From Anseranas semipalmata (lineage: Eukaryota > Chordata > Aves > Anseriformes > Anseranatidae): a DNA stretch of 64,000 bases. The position numbers and the translations under genes are program-made. Positions 13,701-23,683 of the stretch are shown here, in pieces. The stretch is from assembly GCA_013399115.1 (NCBI GenBank), contig VXAA01003989.1:763187-827186 (forward strand). Reading direction: 5' to 3'. Within the stretch, counting starts at the first letter, position 1. The number at the start of each line of letters is the position of its first letter. The notes under the pieces were generated by a model. That model saw nothing but the letters and a program-made list of their open reading frames with translations. It was not told the origin of the DNA and made no database searches.

Positions 13701-14942
13701 GGTAATATGACCCTTGAGGATAGATTTAGTAAATGTGCATACCTTGTGCCTGCTTATTTTGAGAACTCAGACTAGAGATGAAGGGCTGGATTGTATCCTT
13801 GGGGAAATAGACCATGCTGTACTAGGAAACAGAGATTGACTGTCTATGTTTTAAGAAAAGAAAGAAAAAGCTGCAATCAATATTGTTCCAGGACCAAAAA
13901 GGACAAGAAAGAATAGGAAAGATGAATGGCATCTATAAAATGTCTGTTTAAAAAACATATGTTCTTGGTTTATTACCTTTTTTTTGTTCCTTCCTTTTTT
14001 TCTTTTTTTCTCCTCTTAAATGAGAGCTCTCTACTGAATGCACGCTGAGTAAGCAGCAGTTTCTAAATATAGCTGGTCTGGAGAGAACAAAGAAGTGGTA
14101 ATATTGACAACTTTTCACAGAATAAAGTTGCCTTCAGAGTTCCCGAAAACCAATTCAGATTTTAATGTGAATCAAATAATCTGTTTTCCTATCCTAACAC
14201 TACATTCAAGCCGAAGAAAATGAAACTCAATTTTAAATGTCTGAAGAGTCATATTTTCTTTATCTGGAGACAGCAAAAGCAGTTGCAGTATCTTGAAAGT
14301 TGCATTTCCTGAGGTATCAAAAGGAAAAGCTGTGTTGATTTGGAGACTAATCCACCCTGGAGGTCATTTGATAATGTTTGTTATGAAATAGCGAAGTTAG
14401 TGTACACTGAACAGGTTTGTGCTCACTTCTCTAGAGCACAGTCAGTAGCTGCATTTTCTGTTAGAATTGTTTTAATCACTGATACTTGTAAATGCACCAT
14501 TTGGAGAAGAGTTAATATGTTAGTGATACTAAACAGTGCTCCTTAACAAATATCTAGAGTCAAACTAGTTAAACTGAGGCAAACTGCAGCCCGTTTTTGG
14601 ATGGACTTCAGATAATAAACTACTACATATCAGATTATGGTCTACCAGCAGAGAGAGAGAAGAATGATGCCCACCCTTATGGGTAACCAAAATTTCTGTG
14701 GTGTGTGCCATCTCTGTATTTTCTGCTACCTGCGCTCCTTTCTAGTACAGTTATCTGATACTGCCTACGTGCTGTACTGATCAGTCCCAAGCATGGACTA
14801 TGCTGCTCCATCATTATCATCGTTTGGAGGGAGAGAGTAATGAAACTGCTTGATGTTGATGTTGGTGTACCAAAGATTTCAGTTTCAGCTGCATGGGGTG
14901 TATGGCAATACATTTAGAAAAAAATCCAGGTTTCTTTAAAAA

Positions 14943-14967
<25 letters not shown>
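14943..14967. repeat. (AG)n microsatellite, 12 units
   Basis: A perfect AG run about 170 bases before exon B, upstream of its pyrimidine tract. Confidence 0.95.
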
Positions 14968-14973
<6 letters not shown>

Positions 14974-15138
14974 AGAAAAAAGTAGCATTTTCCCCAAGTG
15001 TTTATTTTATGACTGAAATTGTGTGAATTCTCTATTTTCCTAATGTATGGGAAAAGTTGTTACCATCTGTTTATATTCTCTATTATTTTTGAGATAAAAA
15101 TCTCATTAAATAACAATATTTCTGTTTCACTTTTCTAG

Positions 15139-15321
15139 GCTTTGTGCAGAATTACTCGTTATTCACCCACTGCTTTCCAGAGTGTCATTGAAAAGGTGGG
15201 ATTAACAGCCGTACTAAATTCCTTGGCAACTGGAATATGCAAAATTCAGCAGTATATGCTCACCATGTTTTCTGCAATGTTGTCATGTGGGATTCATCTA
15301 CAGAGGCTGATTCAAGAAAAG
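15139..15321 (+). CDS. ULK4: ULK4 exon B (61 codons, phase 0 to 0)
   Basis: Encodes residues 55-115 of the joined fragment, from ALCRITRYSPTAFQ to CGIHLQRLIQEK. It continues directly from exon A (TAIS then ALCRIT), as in vertebrate ULK4. The pattern of hydrophobic helices (VGLTAVLNSL, YMLTMFSAML) fits an armadillo/HEAT repeat. The acceptor is tcacttttctag. The donor is GTTTGA, which is weak because position +3 is T instead of the usual purine, although the exonic AAG before it is good. The reading frame stays open past the donor for only a few bases. The exon lies far from its neighbours, with introns of 7.1 kb upstream and 8.2 kb downstream. Confidence 0.95.
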
Positions 15322-17072
15322 GTTTGATTTCAGATTAATAATATTCAATGGCATGGCATTTCATTAGTGGAAAGTTCAAGTTGTCTCTGGTAGTGTTTTT
15401 GTGTTTTCAAAATGTTTAACTCAGTAACACTTAATTTCCTGCTATTCAGATACTTAGGAACAGATCTCTCAATTTTCTCAAAACTAGGAAATGCAGATTT
15501 AACATCTTATTAGAGAAAAACATTTTAAAGGCTCAATAATGTCCTCCAGAAATTACTACTTAGAGAAAATTACCACCTGTTTATGTAATAGATTATATTT
15601 ATGTTAACTTTATATTTTTGTTCGTTGAAAATACAAATAATGAGGTGTGTAATTTTTCTTATTCTCAGATCCTCAAGAGGTGGTACTAATGGGTATATAA
15701 ATTACTACTGCAGCTAGAATTCAATCAATTTAGAAAACTCTAGCATGACCAAAACTGATAATGGCCCTAAGGAAAAACAATAAGAAATGCATGAGGACAA
15801 CTACTTGGATGTAGCACTCAGACATTTAAAAGAGAAACTGAGTATCCTGAATTGATCTAAAGCTGTACTTTATGCTCTCTCCTTAAAGGACTTTGGCCAG
15901 TTTGTAACTGAAATGTCTTGCATTTAGAAAATAGCATTTTAATAACTGATGGTTTTCTTTTTAGCATCACTGAATAAAGCTACTAGTTCTGATGTATGTG
16001 TAATACAATTTTTGGAAGAGATAATGAAAAGCTTTCTATGTCAATCACCAAAATATTCCATGTTTAGAGAAAGTGTTTAATTTTTGGCAGTAAGTCTGCG
16101 CAATTCACAAACAAAAGCAATCCATCTCCACTTGGAGAGAATAAAAATTACAAAGAAAATAGGAACTATAGCTCATGTTTTCATCAGATATCCTTGTAAT
16201 GTGTGCTGTAACCTGACACTCATCTTGACTATAAAAATACTTTAGGCTTTACTTGAGAGATATTCATTTGGTTTCTATATATATTGTTTTAACAATAATG
16301 TTTAAATGAAAAAAATAATCTGCTGTCTTCCACCTATCTCTTCTTGCAGCCTGAAATCACTCATTCTCTTCCTAAAAGCCATTGCTGTTCCTTGTCAGAG
16401 TTTTCAATTTGCTCTTTGTAAATGCCTGTCAGCTGGCCTCAAGCTTTCTACAGAAACCACTACAACAGTAGTAATAGGTGGCAAATTGTCCCATAATGTC
16501 ACAGTTTCTAATAGTGCACCTTGTTGAGAATTGGTGACATATTCAGAGAAGTATGTTCAAAGAACATTCACTTGAACTTTTGGAGAAAGAATGCAATGTG
16601 TATCAAGCATATGGCTACAGCATGATGCTTTATGTGAAGAATTTGTTGTTTATATAAGGCTTCCTTTGCTAAAAGGACTGCCTTTCTTATACGATGGTTC
16701 TTAACTGTTTTAATCATTTTTTTTGACACATGTAAAAATAATCAACTCTGAAATTCTCCAAAGAGTTACAGAAAAATATGAAGTAATGGCTGAAACTCTG
16801 TGGCTTTAAAATTGCTGCTCAATCATTAAAGAATTATTGTGTTTTGTGACCAAGTATTGCAATTTTCTAGATTAGAAAATTGAAATATAGATTAATATAG
16901 GTGTTCTTCTAACAGCATATGTCAAACTAATGACAGAACTTGGATTAGTACCCAAAGCTGTAACTGAAAAAACATTATGCTTTAAAAACTGCATTACAAA
17001 ATGCTGACAAATAGGGTCTAGCTATTTTGCTTCCTCAAACTAGGTTGTAGGGCTTTGGGAGCAGAAACTGGA

Positions 17073-17143
17073 TTTCAATTGTTCTTGAATTGTTCTTTTT
17101 TCTTGAATTGTTCTCTTTCAATTGTTCTTGAATTGTTCTTTTG
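17073..17143. repeat. Imperfect tandem repeat of an ATTGTTCTTG-type motif
   Basis: The string ttcaattgttcttgaattgt occurs at about 17073 and again at about 17118, with a related copy between. The array ends immediately 5' of a CR1 tail. Confidence 0.8.
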
Positions 17144-17145
17144 AG

Positions 17146-17249
17146 CTTAGAGATATGGTTTAGTGTGGGCCTTGTTAGAGTTAGGTCAGAGGTTGGACTA
17201 GGTGATCTTGGAGGTCTCTTCCAACCTGAACAATTCTGTGATTCTGTGA
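17146..17249 (+). mobile_element. CR1 LINE 3' end, sense
   Basis: Contains ggttggactaggtgatcttg, then a tcttccaacctgaacaattc segment and two copies of the terminal ATTCTGTG repeat, the standard 3' terminus of avian CR1. It is strongly 5'-truncated, keeping about 100 bases. Confidence 0.85.
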
Positions 17250-18537
17250 ACAGGATCTAAAAATATAATCCATTTCCTGAATTGGACCGTCAAGCACTAT
17301 CACATTACAAGCAGCTTTTTATTGCTAAAAGCTGAAAGTAATAATCCATGCACTTTTCAATATTCTATGAGTGTGACACAAGTCCATCCTAATAAAATAA
17401 GGGAAGAAGAAAAAGCAAATGCCTAGTGTCAGTCTCCCAAGTATTTAGTCTTTTATAGAATTCTTTTGTATTATAGCTTAAGAGGTAGAAGAATCTGAAT
17501 TATACAGAACGTAACGACAAGCTTATGACTATCTTTTTAATAAAACCGCAAACCAACATATTAAAAGATGCTTGAAGATACAAATTCAAGATAGAAATCG
17601 TTTAGCTTTGTGTATATTACCTGGAAATTCCCTTAGCTTACACGACTTAAGCCTGTCCTTGTTTTCTACTCCCTTCATGAACAGGAATAAAACTAGTTAC
17701 AAAATAAAAGCCAGAAGAAGAAAAAGGAGAAATGTAATTCTTTGGTCATCTATGCTAATATAAATCTTCATAGAAATACAATAGCTAAAAAGGGGGTTTT
17801 GTCCATCTCTAATGCAGAGCCTTTCTATTTTAGTTTCTTGTCTTGAAAACAAAAATTCTGAAATGATATTTTTAAAATAAAGTGTGGAAAAAGAACTCGG
17901 AATCAAATATCTTTGACAAACTATAGCAGTAGATAAAAACAAATTAATTGCTTTCATCTGGCTCTCAAGAGTCACCTCTGAATGAGTGAAAAACGATTGA
18001 GATTTTGATAATTGTACACAGAAACCATCAATCCTGGATGTGGATACTGATGGTACCAGTTACGCCTTGTGTAAATCATACCCGCGTGACTCAGCAGCAC
18101 GAGTCCTCAAGATGAGGGTGTCTCTTGCTCCGGATTCTCCTGTCCTGCATTTCAGTACAGGCAGTGGTGAAAGCTAACAGCCACAGGCTTTGCAAAAGGA
18201 GTTCTAACTCTGAATTATTTTTTATTGCTGTCTTTTATTTTTTTTTAATGTCACCAGAAAGAATGTCAGAACTCTGTATTTATTTCCATACCAAAACCAT
18301 GGCCATAATTATAGCAATACATTGTCACAATTGCATTGTTTCTTTCCACCGTTAGCCATAGTCTCTTTTTATCTCAGTCATATCCAGTCATGGCACTGAA
18401 AAAAACACACAACATCACCTTCATATTTCAGTTACCTTTTTCAATTCTTTATCTTCATGAATGTAGACAAGTAGCTACCTCTGATGTTGATACTATTGCC
18501 AATATCTGTATGAATTAATAATCACAGAATCTCAGAA

Positions 18538-18583
18538 TCAGAGATATAAGAGATATAAATAGAGTTATAAGAGATATAAATGT
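18538..18583. repeat. Short AGAGATATAA-type tandem repeat
   Basis: Several copies of agagatata(a), one separated by atagagtt. It starts just after a cacagaatctcagaatca stretch that may be a tiny CR1-tail remnant in antisense. Confidence 0.6.
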
Positions 18584-19679
18584 CTTTAACAAAATCTTTA
18601 TCTCTTAACTTATAATATTATGGAGGTATTTGTAATTCACGGGAAGCAAATTTGAAAATACACAAGAATACAACAAATAATTGCTGTAGAAACTTCAGAG
18701 TTTCTTGTGTAGTGAAATAGTGGTCTGTATTCCCCTCGTTTAACCAATTAAAAAACTTAATTGCTTTTCGTGATTTAGTTCAAATTTGCTTTGCAGTGTT
18801 ACTGAGAATATCCGATATAAAATTATGATTTTGTTGCCGTAGTGTGTGCTCAGTTGTAATGAAAAGTGTCTTTACCCTGAAGAATCTCCATGGTTACATC
18901 AAACAGTTGCAAAGGAGGGAAGAACAATATAACAGTGAAACAATTAATAATTAATGTATTAGTATTTCAGCAAATTTTGGCTTTTCTGATATACTGAGTT
19001 CTGCAGGTCAGCAAAGATGTGCTGCAGATTTTCTTTGGATAAACTATTGCTGTTTTGCAGTCCTTAGACCAGCCCAAAAAAAACAAATTCCAAAATGTCA
19101 CCTATATGTTTTTAGCCAGATCATTAGAGCATTCTCAGATAAGTTTGATGTAATGGATTTTAATTGACAATGTTGTCTTAACCCATGGTAACTCCCACAA
19201 ATAGTAGTGAAATGTTCTTGCTTTCCAGAACATGGGGACTAAAACTACAGCTGTGTTTTGGCTTCTAGTTGTTTGTCTGTGTCATGCTGCCCCAGTGCTT
19301 GGTCTATCAGGTCCATATATGTTAGCAGGCAGTGTTGTATTATACATACTCTTATTCCAAGCCTGAGGCTTTACAGAGTTTCTTATTGTAAAAACTTTTT
19401 TTGTGGTTGTTCCGGATTATGTCATACAAAAAAACTACCACTTTAATAGAATTTCAACCTTTGCTTATAGTTGTTTATAATTTTAAGAAATTTATTGCTG
19501 TGAGTTCACACTGGAGGAGCTACATGTCCTGCTCCATGAGCTGTTGAAGTGTTTGAAGCAGTAAACTTTACACAGTTCGTGCTTATCAACCATAAGATTG
19601 AAGAACTATTTCTGTTTGTGAACTAAATTACAGAAATACAACAAAACCAGTTGCAGAACAGACTTTGGCCTCTTCAGGG

Positions 19680-19943
19680 ATTTGGTTGGTAGAGAACCAT
19701 GGATTAAAGCCCTGGAGGGAGTAGGGGGCCAAGAAAGCTGGCTAACATTCAAGGATCAAGATCTCCAAGCTCAAGAGCGATGCCTCCCAACAATGACTTT
19801 TTTTTGCCTCAGTATTCACTGGCAAGTGCTCTGCCTGCATAGCCCAAGTCACAGAAGGCAAAGGCCGGGACTGGGAGAAAGAAGAACCGCCCACTGTAAA
19901 AGATCAGGTTTGAGACCGTCTAAGGAACCCGAAGGTGCACAAG
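19680..19943 (+). mobile_element. CR1 LINE ORF2 fragment, sense, cut at an N gap
   Basis: The open frame reads IKALEGVGGQESWLTFKD, then CLPT, and after an internal deletion SIHWQVLCLHSP-like frameshifted sequence. In another frame it is the CR1 FASVFTGKC block followed by AEGKGRDWE and EEPPT. It ends at gtgcacaag, where CR1 normally continues into the reverse-transcriptase domain, and breaks off exactly at the N at 19944. The CR1 3' terminus reappears after the N at 21276, so the two are probably one element whose interior is missing from the assembly. Confidence 0.8.
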
Positions 19944-19944
19944 N
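19944..19944. other. Single-N assembly gap
   Basis: One N at the left edge of the first 1331-bp block and at the break in the CR1 ORF2 fragment. Confidence 0.99.
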
Positions 19945-21275
19945 ATATACTGGGTGGCTGCTTTATTCTGTGGTATTACTCTTGGGAATCCAACTCGACT
20001 GCAGACATTGGAAGGTGGTTTCTGTTGATGAGGCCATTAGTGCTTTGTCACCTTCTTGGATAGAGCCGGTTACCTCAGTTTTTAAATTCTGACTTGTTTT
20101 TTAATAGACTCAGTTTTTAATTCTGAATCCAAGAGAGAGAGATTAGAGGTAGGGTTTGTGTTTTCAGAATAAGACATTCTGCTCAGAAAAATGCCTGAAC
20201 ATGTATGAGCATGCCACATGACTGAACATGTGAGCACATGTGAACATGTCACATGCCTGAATGTGCCACATGTATGAACACCACATGCTTGAACAAACAT
20301 GAACATGCCATACACCTAAGTTAACATGCCACATGATTGAACATGTGAACACACCACATGCCTGAACATGCAAAACACATGAACACATAAGCAAATGTGA
20401 ACATACCACATGTCTGGACCCTCCTGAACACACAACAGACACAAACATGTGCGAACACGTGAACGCACAAATATACCACATGCCTGAACACGTGAACATG
20501 CCGCATGCCTGAACTTCTGATCGACAAACCCCATTGCTGCTGCCAGCAGGGACATTTCTGAAGTCTGATTTAATTACCATAGAGCCGAGTTGGTCTTTGT
20601 ATCAGGAAGGAGAATACAGATCAGTAGCAGATATTTTTATTCCTCAGAGGTAGAGGATCCACCAAATTGTATTCTTCCCCCTCCCCATCCTGTTCTTCAG
20701 GAGTTGTGACGTACTGTTGGACAAAGCATAAATGATCCTCATCTTACCCTTTTTACAACTTGTGACACCTAATGCTGTTACTGATAATTTGAGCTCTTCT
20801 TCCTGCCACTGATTCTCAGTTTTATTCACTTGGAAGTTGAGGCTGTACATGTGAATCTCACATCTTTCTACATGTCAGTCTGCATTCCAGAAGCTAAAAT
20901 GAAAATCTTTTCAATATACAGGGCAAAATAGAGAGAAAAAAGAAACAAACCTGTTGTTTCAGAATCCAGGCAGCTAACCATTGCTTAACTTTTGAAGGCA
21001 GGTGTTTTGTGGTTTGTTATTCTTTTTTTTTTTTTTCTCACTATCCTTGTTAAACTTTTTAAACAATTTTTTTCATTTGGATTTATCTTTACAGGAGGAA
21101 AGGAGATAGCAACTATCTTAGGATTTTATAAATTGACTTTATCATAAGAACGGGGACCGGTCAGTGGATTAGGGAAGTCATGGCTCCTTACTTCTTGTGG
21201 TCTATTCTTTTTGTTTATTAGCAAATCTGATTTGAGGCCTTCCTTGAAAAGGTGTTCTTCACTTCATGAACACAA
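19945..21275. repeat. 1331-bp direct repeat, copy 1 (bounded by Ns, probably misassembled)
   Basis: Matches 21673-23003 at a constant offset of 1728. I see six substitutions (20208, 20783, 21017, 21113, 21157, 21196) and two compensating one-base poly-T length differences. Both edges coincide exactly with single Ns, and both flanks are CR1 sequence. This looks like downstream sequence wrongly placed in a gap, rather than a biological duplication. Confidence 0.9.
20190..20518. repeat. GAACATG/CCACATG minisatellite (copy 1)
   Basis: A degenerate array built from tgaacatg, cacatg and gcctgaa words, with at least seven gaacatg occurrences in about 330 bases. Long reverse-strand open frames here, rich in Cys, His, Met and Val, arise because the repeat contains few reverse-strand stops. 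I do not regard them as genes. Confidence 0.85.
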
Positions 21276-21276
21276 N
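21276..21276. other. Single-N assembly gap
   Basis: One N at the right edge of the first 1331-bp block, followed at once by a CR1 3' terminus. Confidence 0.99.
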
Positions 21277-21327
21277 TGAGGTGACCTTTAAGGTCCCTTC
21301 CAACCCAAACCATTCTATGATCTATGA
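21277..21327 (+). mobile_element. CR1 LINE 3' terminus, sense
   Basis: Begins right after the N and reads ctttaaggtcccttccaacc, then caaaccattctatgatctat, the canonical CR1 tail. It probably belongs with the ORF2 piece ending at 19943. Confidence 0.85.
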
Positions 21328-21672
21328 AAACACTAGTAGACTAATTGATAAAAGCTTGTTCTTCTGGGATTTCTGTGCTTCTTGTCTGTACTGACCACTT
21401 TTGAAGACAATGTTATAATGTTATCAAAGTTCAAATCTGATGGCTTGTTGGCTGACTTTCACACTGGTGTTCTTTCTTCCAGTCTCTGTAATGAGGCATA
21501 GTTAATTGTTGCAAAGTCTCTAATAAATTACATTGTGTTGATACTCAGTTTTATGAGGATGAAGTTGCGTTTCAGTTGTTATTCTGTCAGCAAAAGAGGG
21601 AATTTGGATAATACTTAGCATGTTAAGTGTGTCTCACAGCAGGATTTAAAACTTTGTATTCAATGTGTAGAC

Positions 21673-23003
21673 ATATACTGGGTGGCTGCTTTATTCTGTG
21701 GTATTACTCTTGGGAATCCAACTCGACTGCAGACATTGGAAGGTGGTTTCTGTTGATGAGGCCATTAGTGCTTTGTCACCTTCTTGGATAGAGCCGGTTA
21801 CCTCAGTTTTTAAATTCTGACTTGTTTTTTAATAGACTCAGTTTTTAATTCTGAATCCAAGAGAGAGAGATTAGAGGTAGGGTTTGTGTTTTCAGAATAA
21901 GACATTCTGCTCAGAAAAATGCCTGAACATGTATGGGCATGCCACATGACTGAACATGTGAGCACATGTGAACATGTCACATGCCTGAATGTGCCACATG
22001 TATGAACACCACATGCTTGAACAAACATGAACATGCCATACACCTAAGTTAACATGCCACATGATTGAACATGTGAACACACCACATGCCTGAACATGCA
22101 AAACACATGAACACATAAGCAAATGTGAACATACCACATGTCTGGACCCTCCTGAACACACAACAGACACAAACATGTGCGAACACGTGAACGCACAAAT
22201 ATACCACATGCCTGAACACGTGAACATGCCGCATGCCTGAACTTCTGATCGACAAACCCCATTGCTGCTGCCAGCAGGGACATTTCTGAAGTCTGATTTA
22301 ATTACCATAGAGCCGAGTTGGTCTTTGTATCAGGAAGGAGAATACAGATCAGTAGCAGATATTTTTATTCCTCAGAGGTAGAGGATCCACCAAATTGTAT
22401 TCTTCCCCCTCCCCATCCTGTTCTTCAGGAGTTGTGACGTACTGTTGGACAAAGCATAAATGATCCTCATCTTACCCTTTTTACAACTTGTGACACCTAA
22501 TGCTGTTACTCATAATTTGAGCTCTTCTTCCTGCCACTGATTCTCAGTTTTATTCACTTGGAAGTTGAGGCTGTACATGTGAATCTCACATCTTTCTACA
22601 TGTCAGTCTGCATTCCAGAAGCTAAAATGAAAATCTTTTCAATATACAGGGCAAAATAGAGAGAAAAAAGAAACAAACCTGTTGTTTCAGAATCCAGGCA
22701 GCTAACCATTGCTTAACTTTTGAAGGCAGGTGTTTTGTGGTTTGATATTCTTTTTTTTTTTTTCTCACTATCCTTGTTAAACTTTTTAAACAATTTTTTT
22801 TCATTTGGATTTATCTTTACAGGAGGAAAGGAGATAGCAATTATCTTAGGATTTTATAAATTGACTTTATCATAAGAACGGGGAACGGTCAGTGGATTAG
22901 GGAAGTCATGGCTCCTTACTTCTAGTGGTCTATTCTTTTTGTTTATTAGCAAATCTGATTTGAGGCCTTCCTTGAAAAGGTGTTCTTCACTTCATGAACA
23001 CAA
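21673..23003. repeat. 1331-bp direct repeat, copy 2 (likely the native copy)
   Basis: Nearly identical to 19945-21275, but with continuous sequence and no N at either edge, so this is probably the true location. It contains the same minisatellite (21918-22246) and otherwise ordinary intronic sequence. Confidence 0.9.
21918..22246. repeat. GAACATG/CCACATG minisatellite (copy 2)
   Basis: Same array as at 20190-20518 with one substitution (G at 21936). Unit length is irregular, roughly 12-25 bases. Confidence 0.85.
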
Positions 23004-23555
23004 AATAAAACTAGTTTAGATAAGTACAGACAGAGAAGATAAAAACATTATTACCATCCATTTGAAGCTTGTGTTGTATCATTTAGGGTCTAATGTAGAC
23101 ATGATTATAACCAACAAAGATGGTGTTTAATCTTTCTGCATATGTGGGAATTAATCAGTAAACATTTCATCTTATTTGTGCTAAAATATATATATATTTT
23201 GAAAATCTGTCAGCCTTCTTTTAAAATAAAGATGTTAAAATATCTTATGCGTATCCTTAAGGCAAGATGTTTTGCAGTCCATTTTGGACACAGTACAGTA
23301 GATAGTGTTTGCTTGCTGCAGCTTTTGAGAAGTTGTACAGAGCAGCTTTTCACTGGGCCAGTCTGTCTTGGACAAAAATTATTTAGTTGTGTTTCATGGA
23401 TTTTATTTGCTATGAGAATGGCATTAAAAGATCTGTACTAATATAGAATGTAAATGAAAATTAGGAAAATTTAAATGTATACAGGAGTAAAATACAATGT
23501 AAGTAACCATTTTCCATAAGATAATATTAACATTTTTGTGTTTATTCCTACCAAG

Positions 23556-23683
23556 GAGTTCGTGACTACAATTACTCGTTTATTGGAAAGTCCTTCAACT
23601 TTCATACGAGCAAAAGCCTTTCTGGTCCTGTTACAAGTTTTAATTAATAACAGGGAGATGTTGCTACTCAGTTGTCAAGCAAG
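23556..23683 (+). CDS. ULK4: ULK4 exon C (128 bp, phase 0 to 2)
   Basis: Encodes residues 116-157 plus the first two bases of an arginine codon. It starts EFVTTITRLLESPST and ends EMLLLSCQA, with AG carried over. The acceptor is tttattcctaccaag and the donor is gtaagg. The peptide matches the ULK4 segment with the IRAKAFLVLLQVLINNRE-type helix pair. This exon lies about 550 bases downstream of the second of two near-identical 1331-bp blocks, so it is not itself duplicated in the assembly. The split AG|A codon joins to exon D and restores Arg followed by LVMY. Confidence 0.94.

Larger units (their letters stand above)
8066..15138 (+). other. ULK4 intron between exons A and B
   Basis: Intron of 7073 bases with gtaaga and tttctag borders. 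It contains the avian LTR relic (about 12898-13700) and a (GA)n microsatellite at 14943-14967. The rest shows no feature I can name. Short reading frames near 9.8, 11.2-11.6 and 13 kb have no recognisable product. Confidence 0.85.
15322..23555 (+). other. ULK4 intron between exons B and C
   Basis: Apparent length is 8234 bases, but it includes a suspected false 1331-bp insertion (19945-21275), so the true length is uncertain. It holds CR1 pieces at 17146-17249, 19680-19943 and 21277-21327, short tandem repeats at 17073-17143 and 18540-18580, and the two 1331-bp blocks. The remainder is unremarkable AT-rich sequence. Confidence 0.85.

Noticed and set aside
20082..20580. Overlapping reverse-strand open frames rich in Cys/His/Met/Val (also at 21810-22308)
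   Set aside because: They are translations of a minisatellite in which several frames are open at once; no start context, family or splice support.
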